The notes below the pieces were generated by a model that searched no databases, was not told the origin of the DNA, and saw only the letters and a list, made by a program, of their open reading frames with translations. Source: Allokutzneria sp. NRRL B-24872 (GTDB taxonomy: Bacteria; Actinomycetota; Actinomycetes; Mycobacteriales; Pseudonocardiaceae). From it: a DNA stretch of 34,922 nt. Position 1 is the stretch's first letter. Every line of letters starts with the position of its first letter. The translations under genes were made by a program, and so were the position numbers. Of this stretch, positions 1 to 7,672 are shown one piece after another. The stretch lies in contig NZ_MUMH01000108.1 of assembly GCF_002155965.1 (NCBI RefSeq), positions 1 through 34,922 of the forward strand, given 5' to 3'.

Positions 1-11
1 TCCAGCGCGGG

Positions 12-125
12 GGTCGGCTTGACCTGGGGCCCCTTGCGCGTGCCCTCATTGGCCGGGCGGGCACGGGAGGAATCCCGGCCCACGCGGACGAGCGTATGGC
101 ACGCGCACCCCAGGTAAAGCCGACC
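12..125. repeat. Long interrupted inverted repeat (structured element) upstream of HNH gene
   Basis: The arms nest in three layers. Positions 12-29 (GGTCGGCTTGACCTGGGG) pair with 108-125 at 17 of 18 positions. Positions 36-44 (GCGCGTGCC) pair perfectly with 98-106. Positions 51-57 (GGCCGGG) pair perfectly with 74-80. The whole 114-nt stretch could fold as one long rod-like hairpin. It ends about 50 nt before the -35 of the following gene. There is no T-run after it, so a simple intrinsic terminator is only one option. A small palindromic mobile repeat or a structured RNA are others. The pairing is read directly; the function is unknown. Confidence 0.6.
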
Positions 126-174
126 TAGTTTCGCTGTCGGCTGACAGTTCCATTGTTGTTGCGCTGCAACGGAT

Positions 175-202
175 TTGACGTCCTCGCGGGGCTTGCTAAA
201 AT
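175..202 (+). promoter_or_regulatory. Sigma70-like promoter of the HNH gene
   Basis: TTGACG at 175-180 and TAAAAT at 197-202 are separated by 16 bp, close to the sigma70/HrdB consensus. The likely transcription start is near 209. A Shine-Dalgarno GGGAGG (221-226) and an ATG at 234 follow. This is one of the most consensus-like promoters in the window and sits in a locally AT-richer stretch. Confidence 0.6.
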
Positions 203-233
203 TGAGGTATCCAACAAGAAGGGAGGTGTGATC

Positions 234-1466
234 ATGTTGGATAACAATGCTATCGAGTCACTTTTGCTAGATCATCTCGCACTAAGCGATGTCTATCAGT
301 TGTCTGAGGATGAGCATCTGGCGTTTCTGGTGAAGCTGGAGACCATCACGAATTTGTTGACGGCAGTGAAGATCGACGCTGCCGCGTGTGCTGAGGATCG
401 TGGCCTGCACACCATGCTGGGGTGTCGGAGCATCGCGACGCTGTTGCGGTCGCATCTGAGGATTTCTCCGGCGGAAGCGAAGCGACGCTCGCAACTGGTA
501 GAGGACCTGCCTGGTGTGCCTGACACGCGGGACGCCCTCTACGCAGGCGTGATCAGTGGTGATCACGCGGCGGTCATCGCGGATGTCATCAAGAACGTCC
601 CGGCTGAGGTCGCCGATGAGGCTGAGGAGGCGTTGTTGGCGTGCGCGCCGGAGTTGACTCCGCGTGAGTTGATGCAGGTGGGCAAGCGGGTGCGCTCGCA
701 TGTCGATCAGGCGGGTGCGTTCAGGGACGAGCAAGCAGCTGTGGAGGCGCGCTCGTTCAGGATGACCAAGAACCAGCACGGGTGGCTGGTCTTCAACGGA
801 TGCCTGCCACCCCTCGAAGGTGGCATGGTCGAAGAAGCACTGCACGCGGTCTCGAAACCCCGCCCGGTCGGCGGAGAGGAAGACCCCCGGACGCCGGAAC
901 AGCGGTATGCCGACGGACTCTGCGAGTTGATCACCGTCGCGATGTCCACCCACGATTTGCCGATCAGCGGCGGAGTACGGCCGCAGATGGTCGTGACAAT
1001 GCGGTTGGACTACCTGGAAGAGAAGGTTCGTTCGGGCTACACCGACTGGGATGGCGAAGCCACGGCCTCACTCCTGCGACAGCTGTCCTGCGATGCCGAG
1101 CTGATCCCCGTCGTCCTCAACGGCGAAAGCATCCCCCTCGACTACGGACGCTCCGTCCGCGCCGCGCCACCGCCACTACGACGAGCACTTGCCTTGCGGG
1201 ACAAGGGATGCGCCTTCCCCGGATGTGATCGGCCACCGGCATGGACGGAAGCTCATCATGTATTGCACTGGACTAAGCATCGCGGGCCGACCGATCTGAA
1301 CAACATGACCCTGCTGTGCTCGCACCACCATCACGTGATCCACCAAGAGGACTGGAAGATCGTCTTCGCCGAGGACGGAAGGCCGGACTTCATCCCACCG
1401 CCGTGGGTGGACGCGGAGCGGAAACCGATGCGCAACATCAGAGTCGACCCACGACTGACCGCGTAG
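234..1466 (+). CDS. DUF222 / HNH endonuclease domain protein (13E12-repeat type)
   Basis: The product is 410 aa. An N-terminal helical DUF222-like region is followed by a C-terminal HNH nuclease domain. The domain is visible as CAFPGCDRP (residues 326-334), then EAHHVLHW and LLCSHHHHVIH, which supply the paired cysteines and the His/Asn/His metal-binding pocket. DUF222-HNH proteins are abundant in actinobacteria, are often multicopy and are linked to mobile or repetitive DNA; their substrate is generally unknown. The ATG at 234 is preferred over an upstream frame start at 153 because GGGAGG lies 7 nt before it and 153 would fall upstream of the predicted promoter. The first third has more A/T-ending codons than the rest of the window, which fits recent acquisition. 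It runs convergently to the GH92 gene. Confidence 0.88.
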   Translation: MLDNNAIESLLLDHLALSDVYQLSEDEHLAFLVKLETITNLLTAVKIDAAACAEDRGLHTMLGCRSIATLLRSHLRISPAEAKRRSQLVEDLPGVPDTRDALYAGVISGDHAAVIADVIKNVPAEVADEAEEALLACAPELTPRELMQVGKRVRSHVDQAGAFRDEQAAVEARSFRMTKNQHGWLVFNGCLPPLEGGMVEEALHAVSKPRPVGGEEDPRTPEQRYADGLCELITVAMSTHDLPISGGVRPQMVVTMRLDYLEEKVRSGYTDWDGEATASLLRQLSCDAELIPVVLNGESIPLDYGRSVRAAPPPLRRALALRDKGCAFPGCDRPPAWTEAHHVLHWTKHRGPTDLNNMTLLCSHHHHVIHQEDWKIVFAEDGRPDFIPPPWVDAERKPMRNIRVDPRLTA

Positions 1467-1507
1467 CTGAGAAGGGAACAGCGCATGTCAAGGAGCCGCA
1501 ACAGCAG

Positions 1508-1539
1508 CGAGGCCCCTCGACCGGAGCCGAGGGGCCTCG
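1508..1539. terminator. Bidirectional hairpin between convergent genes
   Basis: CGAGGCCCCTCG (1508-1519) and CGAGGGGCCTCG (1528-1539) form a perfect 12-bp stem with an 8-nt loop. It lies between the stop of the HNH gene (1466) and the stop of the GH92 gene (1556 on the minus strand). It lacks a T-tract, as is common for high-GC actinobacterial terminators, and would serve both strands. Confidence 0.7.
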
Positions 1540-1555
1540 CGTGGTCAGGGCGCGG

Positions 1556-4500
1556 TCACAAGCCCGTGCACTGGCCGGAGCGAGGACCGGTGCCGCCAAC
1601 GGGGAGACCGTTGTTCGACGGAGCGGTCGTGTTGCCGGAGCAGGTGACCGGGCCGACGACGGTGCTCGCGGCGACGGCGGCTGAGCCGGTGTTGTTCACC
1701 AGGGACAGCGGGCCGGTGACGCGAGCGGTTTCCACGCCGACGACGCCGGTGCTGCCGGAGATGTCCACGGGGCCGGTGACGTGGGTGCCCAGGAGGACGA
1801 CGTCAACGGCGCCGGTGGAGCGGACGGGGCCGACGATCCGACCGCCGGAGGCGTACACGGAAGCGCCCGCGGCGATGGTCACCGGGCCGGTGATGGTGGC
1901 GTCCTTGAGGCACACCACGCCGCTCAGCGTCTGCGGGCCGGAGCGCTCACCGGTGATGGTGGTGGTGCACTCGGCACGCGGTTTGCTGAGGAACTCGACC
2001 TCGGACAGCGAGACCTTGCCGCCGAACTCGACGCGGTACCACGTGTAGTGGCCGGGCTTGGCGAGCTTGAACGCCTTGGTCTGCTGGCGCGAGGAGAAGC
2101 TCTGGCCGTCCCGCTCGTCCACGGTGGTCCACGTCTTGCCGTCGTAGGAGCCCTTGACCTTCCAGCTCTTCGGGTCGGCGCCGTCCTTGCCGGAGGTCAG
2201 CGTGTAGAACTCCACGCGCTCGGCGGTCGACGCCTGCAACTGCACGGAGTCGACCACGGCCTGGGTCTGCGAGGTGTTGTCGGCCAGCGGCGCGGAGCTC
2301 GCGGTGCCGGGGGTGTCCCGCAGCGGACGCGGCACCTCGGAGCCCTTGGTGACGGATTCCGGGACGGAGTTCTCCCCGGTACCCCATGCCGACGGGGAGG
2401 CACCCATGTCGAACTCCAGGGTGCCGCCGCGCGCGAGCACGTCGTGCGGGAGGAACGTCTTGTCCCACTTCTGGCCGTTCACCTTGAGGCCCTGGACGTA
2501 GATGTTCTTCGCGCTGTTCTTCGGCGCGGACACGACGAGCTTCTTGCCGCCGCCGAGGTTCACGGTCGCCTTGGTGAACAGCGGCGAACCGACGGCGTAG
2601 TCGGGCTTGCCCATCTGCAACGGGTAGAAGCCGAGCGCGCTGAAGATGTACCAGGCGGACAGCTCGCCGTTGTCCTCATCACCCGCGTAGCCCTGGCCGA
2701 TCTCACTGCCGACGTAGAGCCGCGACAGGATCTCGCGCACCTTCTCCTGCGCCTTGGACGGCTGGCCCGCGTAGTTGTACATGTACGGGATGTGGTGCGA
2801 CGGCTGGTTGCTGTGTCCGTACTGGCCCATGCGGACGTCGCGGGCCTCCAACATCTCGTGGATCACGCCGCCGTAGGAACCGGGGAAACCGGCGGTCTCC
2901 GGGGTGCTGAAGAACTGGTCGAGCTTCTTGCCGAGCCCGGCGCGCCCGCCGTAGAGGTTGGCGAGGCCCTGCCCGTCGTGCGGCACGGTGAACGCCATGT
3001 TCCACGCGTTGGTCTCGGTGTAGTCGTGGCCCCACTCGCGCGGCTCGTACTTGTCGGGGGCGACGCGCCACTTGCCGTCCTCCGTGCGGCCCTGGAAGAA
3101 GCCGACGGACTTGTCGAACATGTTCACGTAGTTCTGCGCGCGGTTGAGGAAGTACTCGTGGTTCTCCGCGTACTCCTTGCGGCGCGGGTCGTTCGGGGCC
3201 GCCTTGTCGTGCAGCGCCTTGGCCATCGTGGCGATGCCGAAGTCGTTGACATAGCCCTCGATCGCCCACGACATGCCCTCGCCCGTCGTGGTCGGGGTGT
3301 AGCCGAGGAAGATCGACTTGTCGAGGCCCTTGCGCCCGACGTTGGCGTTGGGCGGGGTCACGGTCGCGTTCTTCACGGCGGCGTCGTAGGCGGCCTGGAC
3401 GTCGAAGTTGGTGACGCCCTTGAGGAACGCGTCGGAGAAGGACACGTCCGAACTCGTCCCGGTCATCAGGTTCGCGTAGCCGGGGGAGGACCAGCGCGAC
3501 ACCCAGCCGCCCTCCTTGTACTGCTGCACGAAACCCTCGACCATCTCACCGGCCTTCTCCGGCGTCAGCAGCGTGTACGCGGGCCACGTGGTGCGGTAGG
3601 TGTCCCAGAACCCGTTGTTCACGTAGACCTTGCCGTCGACGATCTTCGCGCCGGTCTGCGTCGCGGTGTCCTGACCGGCGGCGGGGGCGACGGGGCTGGC
3701 GTGCTTGTACACCGGAGCCGTCGCGGTGCCGACGTTCTCGTGCCCGGAGTTCGGGTAGAGGAACAGGCGGTAGAGGTTGGAGTACAGGGTGACGAGCTGG
3801 TCCTCGCTCGCGCCCTCGACCTCGATCACCCGCAGCTTCTCGTTCCACGCCTGCTGCGCGCGGTCGCGGACCGACTCGAAGGAGCCGGTCGCTTCCATGT
3901 CGAGGTTCTTCTTCGCCTGCTCGACACCGATCAGCGAGGTGGCGATCCGCATGGTGACGGTCTTCGCCGAGCTGGTGTCGAACTTCAGGTAGCCGGTGAC
4001 GTTGTCGCGCCCAGCGCCGGTGAGCTTGCCGCCGCCGGTGACCGGGCGGTCGAAAGTGGCGTAGACGAACAGCCTCGTGGCACCGGTGGACAGGCCGCTC
4101 TTCACGTCGGAGTAGCCGCTCACCACGCCCTTGGCGGTGTCCAGGGTGAGCCCGCCGTTGTTGTTGGCGTTGTCGAACAACAGGTTCGAGTCGTTGCCGG
4201 TGAAGGTGAAGCGGAACAGCGCCGCGTGGTCGGTCGGCGCGATCTCGGTGCGCATGCCGTTCTCGAACGTCACGCCGTAGTAGTGCGGTTTGGCGACCTC
4301 GTTCTCGTGCTTGAACGGCAGTGCGCGGGCCACGCGGTCGATGTTCGGCGCACCCGCCTGCGGGAAGACCTGGAACGTCTGCCGGTCACCCATCCACGGG
4401 CTCGGCTCGTGGCTGGTGGTGAACGCCTGCAACGTCGGCAGGTTCTGCGCGTTGTTGGCCTTGTGGTAGTCGTAGAGCCAGCTGATCGAGCCCGCGTTGG

Positions 4501-5806
4501 TCATCGGCGTCCAGAAGTTGAAGCCGTGCGGGACCGCGGTCGCGGGGAAGTTGTTGCCGCGCGAGAAACCACCGGTGGACTGGGTGCCGCGCGTGGTGAG
4601 CGCGTAGTCGGCGGGCGTGGCGTACTGCTTCTGGACGGAAGCGCCGATGCGGAAGTCGTCGAACCAGCCCGCGAAGTTGCTCGGGCCGGACGGGTTGTCG
4701 TAGGCGACCAGCACGCGCTTGATCGTCTTGCCCGCCGCGACCGCGCCGATCTTCGAGCGCAGCTTGTTCCACTGGTTGGTGTACAAGGACTTCGACGCCC
4801 CCTGGCCCTTCGGCGAGAGCTCGAAGCCGTACTGGTCCTTCGCGCCCAGCTCGCTCAGGTAGCTGCCGTCGGAGAACGCCAGGTCCACCGCGGCGTGCGT
4901 GCTCGGGTACTTGAGGTCGTCCGGGATGAACTGCGGGAACACCAGGTAGGACAGCTCGGTGTCCGGTTTCACCGCCACGTCGACGTCGAAGACCTTGTTG
5001 TAGGAGAAGCCGCGGTCCTTCGCGACGTGCTCACCGAGGAACTGCAACGCCTTCGTGCCGGTGTAGCCCGCGTTGGACTTCGCCGCGTAGCCGCCGTTGG
5101 GGCCCTTGCCGACGCGGCTGCGCATGTTCGGCGCGGGCTCGGAGCTGGCCTTCACCGCGAACTGGATCTCGGAGAACTGGGTCGCGGCGCCACCGTTGTT
5201 GGCGGTGATCTCGAAGCGCAGGTGCTTGTGGGCGACCGTGTTGGTCAGCTCGAACTTCTTGGTCTCGAAGCGCTTGGCGAAGCTCTGTCCACTTCGGACG
5301 TCCACATCGGACCAAGCCTTGCCATCCGGAGAACCTTGCAGCTTCCAGTTCTTCGGGTCCCGCTCCGGCGCGTCGTTGGCCGAGGAGACCGCGTAGCTGG
5401 TGATCGCGACGGGCTCGGAGAGGGTGAACTCCAGCCAGGCGGTGTTGGCGAAGGCCAGCCACTTGGAGCTGGTGTTGCCGTCGACGAGGTTCTCCTTGCC
5501 CTCGCCGCCGCCGGTGTTCTCCGCGCTCGCCCGCACGTCGGTGACCTTGTCGGTCACGTTGCCCGGGATGCTGATCCCGTCGTTGCCGTTGACCCCGCCC
5601 GCCTTCGGCCTGCCCGCCGCGTCGGTCTCGACCGTGTCGGTCCAACTCGGCTGCGGCTCACCCGCCTCGAAGGAGGACTGGAAGTCGGCGGCGGCCGGTG
5701 CCGCCAGCGCCGCGCCCTGTCCGATGGTCACCACCGACAGGGTCAGGGCCGTGGTCAGCGCGCCCGCCAGGGCCCGCCGTGATCGTCTCGCCCACCTGTG
5801 CGTCAT
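1556..5806 (-). CDS. Secreted GH92 family alpha-mannosidase with carbohydrate-binding modules
   Basis: The product is about 1416 aa and exported. It starts MTHRWARRSRRALAG with a hydrophobic stretch to about residue 30 and an ALAAPAA cleavage region near 34-40. An F5/8 type C (discoidin) module spans about 82-217. The GH92 N-terminal beta domain begins near 415 (NFPATAVPHGF). The (alpha/alpha)6 catalytic domain follows, with GFWDTYRT near 732, YTETNAWNMAF near 929 (family acid Glu) and GDEDNGELSAW near 1042 (family base Asp pair). A second F5/8-like module covers about 1195-1290. The tail (about 1295-1390) has repeated GPV/GPL units. GH92 enzymes are Ca-dependent exo-alpha-mannosidases acting on mannans and N-glycans. 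The ATG at 5806 is preceded by GGAGGC (minus strand 5821-5816). Longer upstream frames lack a signal peptide and were discarded. Confidence 0.93.
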   Translation of the reverse strand: MTHRWARRSRRALAGALTTALTLSVVTIGQGAALAAPAAADFQSSFEAGEPQPSWTDTVETDAAGRPKAGGVNGNDGISIPGNVTDKVTDVRASAENTGGGEGKENLVDGNTSSKWLAFANTAWLEFTLSEPVAITSYAVSSANDAPERDPKNWKLQGSPDGKAWSDVDVRSGQSFAKRFETKKFELTNTVAHKHLRFEITANNGGAATQFSEIQFAVKASSEPAPNMRSRVGKGPNGGYAAKSNAGYTGTKALQFLGEHVAKDRGFSYNKVFDVDVAVKPDTELSYLVFPQFIPDDLKYPSTHAAVDLAFSDGSYLSELGAKDQYGFELSPKGQGASKSLYTNQWNKLRSKIGAVAAGKTIKRVLVAYDNPSGPSNFAGWFDDFRIGASVQKQYATPADYALTTRGTQSTGGFSRGNNFPATAVPHGFNFWTPMTNAGSISWLYDYHKANNAQNLPTLQAFTTSHEPSPWMGDRQTFQVFPQAGAPNIDRVARALPFKHENEVAKPHYYGVTFENGMRTEIAPTDHAALFRFTFTGNDSNLLFDNANNNGGLTLDTAKGVVSGYSDVKSGLSTGATRLFVYATFDRPVTGGGKLTGAGRDNVTGYLKFDTSSAKTVTMRIATSLIGVEQAKKNLDMEATGSFESVRDRAQQAWNEKLRVIEVEGASEDQLVTLYSNLYRLFLYPNSGHENVGTATAPVYKHASPVAPAAGQDTATQTGAKIVDGKVYVNNGFWDTYRTTWPAYTLLTPEKAGEMVEGFVQQYKEGGWVSRWSSPGYANLMTGTSSDVSFSDAFLKGVTNFDVQAAYDAAVKNATVTPPNANVGRKGLDKSIFLGYTPTTTGEGMSWAIEGYVNDFGIATMAKALHDKAAPNDPRRKEYAENHEYFLNRAQNYVNMFDKSVGFFQGRTEDGKWRVAPDKYEPREWGHDYTETNAWNMAFTVPHDGQGLANLYGGRAGLGKKLDQFFSTPETAGFPGSYGGVIHEMLEARDVRMGQYGHSNQPSHHIPYMYNYAGQPSKAQEKVREILSRLYVGSEIGQGYAGDEDNGELSAWYIFSALGFYPLQMGKPDYAVGSPLFTKATVNLGGGKKLVVSAPKNSAKNIYVQGLKVNGQKWDKTFLPHDVLARGGTLEFDMGASPSAWGTGENSVPESVTKGSEVPRPLRDTPGTASSAPLADNTSQTQAVVDSVQLQASTAERVEFYTLTSGKDGADPKSWKVKGSYDGKTWTTVDERDGQSFSSRQQTKAFKLAKPGHYTWYRVEFGGKVSLSEVEFLSKPRAECTTTITGERSGPQTLSGVVCLKDATITGPVTIAAGASVYASGGRIVGPVRSTGAVDVVLLGTHVTGPVDISGSTGVVGVETARVTGPLSLVNNTGSAAVAASTVVGPVTCSGNTTAPSNNGLPVGGTGPRSGQCTGL

Positions 5807-5867
5807 CGAGCTGAAGCCTCCGCGTTGAGGTTGCGCAGTGAGGTGTCTCGCCGCCGTCGCCCCGGCG

Positions 5868-5908
5868 TGACATCGCGTCAGCACAACGGGCGCTGACATC
5901 GTTGTCAA
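5868..5908 (-). promoter_or_regulatory. Promoter and LacI-type operator candidates for the GH92 gene
   Basis: TGACATCGTTGTCA (5894-5907) is a 14-bp palindrome with a central CG and 6 of 7 symmetric pairs, the form typical of LacI-family operators. A related site, TGACATCGCGTCA, lies at 5868-5880. The first site overlaps a consensus -35 box, TTGACA, on the minus strand (plus positions 5903-5908). A weak -10 (TGTGCT) lies about 17 nt downstream. The arrangement suggests repression by a sugar-responsive LacI regulator not adjacent to this gene. Regulation is inferred. Confidence 0.45.
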
Positions 5909-5996
5909 GAAGTTCGTCCCGCCTTGTCCGAAAACATGTCCGCACCGGGAGTAAGTGCTGCTCCGAGCGTTGTAGTCCGCGTCGGCGGGGCATGAG

Positions 5997-6026
5997 TTGG
6001 GGATCGCGTTGGTCTGAAGGCAGTAT
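5997..6026 (+). promoter_or_regulatory. Possible leaderless promoter of the YibE/F gene
   Basis: TTGGGG (5997-6002) and CAGTAT (6021-6026) are spaced by 18 bp. Transcription would begin at or next to the GTG at 6033. No Shine-Dalgarno precedes that GTG, so a leaderless mRNA is plausible. The boxes are moderate matches only. Confidence 0.35.
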
Positions 6027-6032
6027 TGGGCC

Positions 6033-7643
6033 GTGCAAGCGAGCGAACCGCCACGCCGCAGGCGCGCGGCCAGTCGGCACGCCGCTGGCAAGGCCGCCCC
6101 CGACGTGCAGGCCAGGCCTGAGAGCTCTGCCGAGCCCGAGCCCAAGGCCGCGGCCAAGAAGAGGGCCGTGTCCAAGGCGGCGGGCTCAGCGCAGGCCAAG
6201 CCCAGGCGCAGGCGGAAGCCCGAGCCGGAGGTCAGCCTCGGACATGGCCACGGGCACGGACATGGGCACGGCCACGGGCCGGTCGCCCCGGCGTCGCGGA
6301 AGGTGCGCCTCCTGCTCGCGGCGCTGCTCATCCCGTGCGCGCTGGCCACGCTGATCGGAGCGCTCCTGCTCTACCCGTTCGGCCGCGAGCAGGCCACGGG
6401 CTCGCGCGTCGGGCTCAACCAGGTGCCGGTGCAGGGCGTGATCACCGCGGCCAAGTCGGGGCAGTGCGGGGCGGGCGAGTGCCTGTCGCTGTCGGTGAAG
6501 CTCATCGACGGACCCGCCTCCGAGCGCACGGTCACCATTCCCGGCACTCCGATCGAGCCGAGCACCCCGCGCTTCGCGGTCGGCGACGAGGTCGTGCTGG
6601 CCTACGCGGGCAAGGGCTCCGACCCGTTCTCCGGCGCTTCCTACCAGGTCGTGGACTTCCAACGCGGACTGCCGTTGACGGTGCTCGCGGTGCTGTTCGC
6701 GCTGGCCGTGCTCGTGCTGGCGCGCTGGCGGGGGTTGGCCGCGCTGGGCGCGCTCGCGCTGAGCTTCCTGCTGCTGGTGTTCTTCGCGCTGCCCGCGATG
6801 CTGGCCGGCGAGGACCCGCTGACCGTCGCGGTGGTCACCGGTGGCCTGATCATGTTCGTCGCGATGTACCTGACGCACGGCATCACCGCGCGCACGTCCG
6901 TGGCGGTTCTCGGCATCCTGGGCAGCCTCGGCCTGATCGGCCTGCTCGGCTGGCTGTTCAGCGCGATGGCCAAGCTCACCGGCCTCGACGAGGACACCGC
7001 GAACCTCATCGGCATCCTCGGCCACGGGATCGACGCGCGGGGCCTGCTGATGGCCGGGATCGTGATCGGCGCGCTCGGCGTGCTGGACGACGTGACCGTG
7101 ACGCAGGCCAGCGCGGTGTGGGAGCTGCGCCTGGCCAATCCCGCGCTCGGCTGGCGCAAGCTCTACGCGGCCGGTCTGCGCATCGGCCGGGACCACGTGG
7201 GTTCGGCGGTGAACACGCTGTTCATGGCTTACGCCGGGGCCGCGCTGCCGATGATGCTCGCCTACTCGCTGTCCGGGCGGAGCTTCGGCGAGCTGGTCAC
7301 CGCGCAGGCGGTCGCTCAGGAGGTCGTCCGCACGCTGGTCGGCAGCATCGGCCTGGTCGCGGCCGTCCCGGTGACCACGCTGCTGGCCGCCCTGGTCGCG
7401 GTCCGCGAACCCGTGCCGGAGAAGGAGCCCGAAGCCGTCGTCGAGCCGGAACCCGAGCCCGAACCCGAGCCGGTCGCCGAAGAGCCGCCGAAGCCACTGC
7501 CGCGCCGCCCCGCGCGCAAGGCCCCGCCGGAGAACGCGAACGAGATCACGACACCGATCAGCGCCCCGCTCGTCGAACCCCAGGTGCGCTCGCGCCACGA
7601 ACGGCTGAACTCCGCCCGCCACCGCGTCCCCGACCAGAGCTGA
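6033..7643 (+). CDS. YibE/F-like multipass membrane protein with His-rich N-terminus
   Basis: The product is 536 aa. Residues 1-68 are a basic, low-complexity cytoplasmic segment rich in Arg, Lys, Ala and Pro. It ends in alternating Gly-His (His at 71, 73, 75, 77, 79 and 81), a likely metal-binding or nucleic-acid-contacting strip. A membrane segment (about 91-115) precedes a soluble beta-rich domain with a CGAGEC cysteine pair. Several hydrophobic helices follow, including ILGHGIDARGLLMAGIVIGALGVLDDVTV-type sequence characteristic of the YibE/F family. The C-terminus has a Pro-Glu alternating run and a basic tail. The molecular function of YibE/F is not established. It is divergent from the GH92 gene, with no further genes in an obvious operon. 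The GTG start is the only one that retains the basic tail and lacks a ribosome-binding site. Confidence 0.85.
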   Translation: MQASEPPRRRRAASRHAAGKAAPDVQARPESSAEPEPKAAAKKRAVSKAAGSAQAKPRRRRKPEPEVSLGHGHGHGHGHGHGPVAPASRKVRLLLAALLIPCALATLIGALLLYPFGREQATGSRVGLNQVPVQGVITAAKSGQCGAGECLSLSVKLIDGPASERTVTIPGTPIEPSTPRFAVGDEVVLAYAGKGSDPFSGASYQVVDFQRGLPLTVLAVLFALAVLVLARWRGLAALGALALSFLLLVFFALPAMLAGEDPLTVAVVTGGLIMFVAMYLTHGITARTSVAVLGILGSLGLIGLLGWLFSAMAKLTGLDEDTANLIGILGHGIDARGLLMAGIVIGALGVLDDVTVTQASAVWELRLANPALGWRKLYAAGLRIGRDHVGSAVNTLFMAYAGAALPMMLAYSLSGRSFGELVTAQAVAQEVVRTLVGSIGLVAAVPVTTLLAALVAVREPVPEKEPEAVVEPEPEPEPEPVAEEPPKPLPRRPARKAPPENANEITTPISAPLVEPQVRSRHERLNSARHRVPDQS

Positions 7644-7672
7644 GCCCCCGCCAACATCATTAAGGTCGGGGT

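Noticed and set aside
12-1466. HEARO/IscB-type guide RNA with nuclease
   Set aside because: The protein has DUF222 and HNH but no RuvC domain, so it is not IscB. Only the presence of a structured element is kept.
1781-5782. Very long open frame antisense to the GH92 gene
   Set aside because: It is Val/Leu/Arg/Gly-rich without domains, and mirrors a clear GH92 gene. It is a high-GC artefact.
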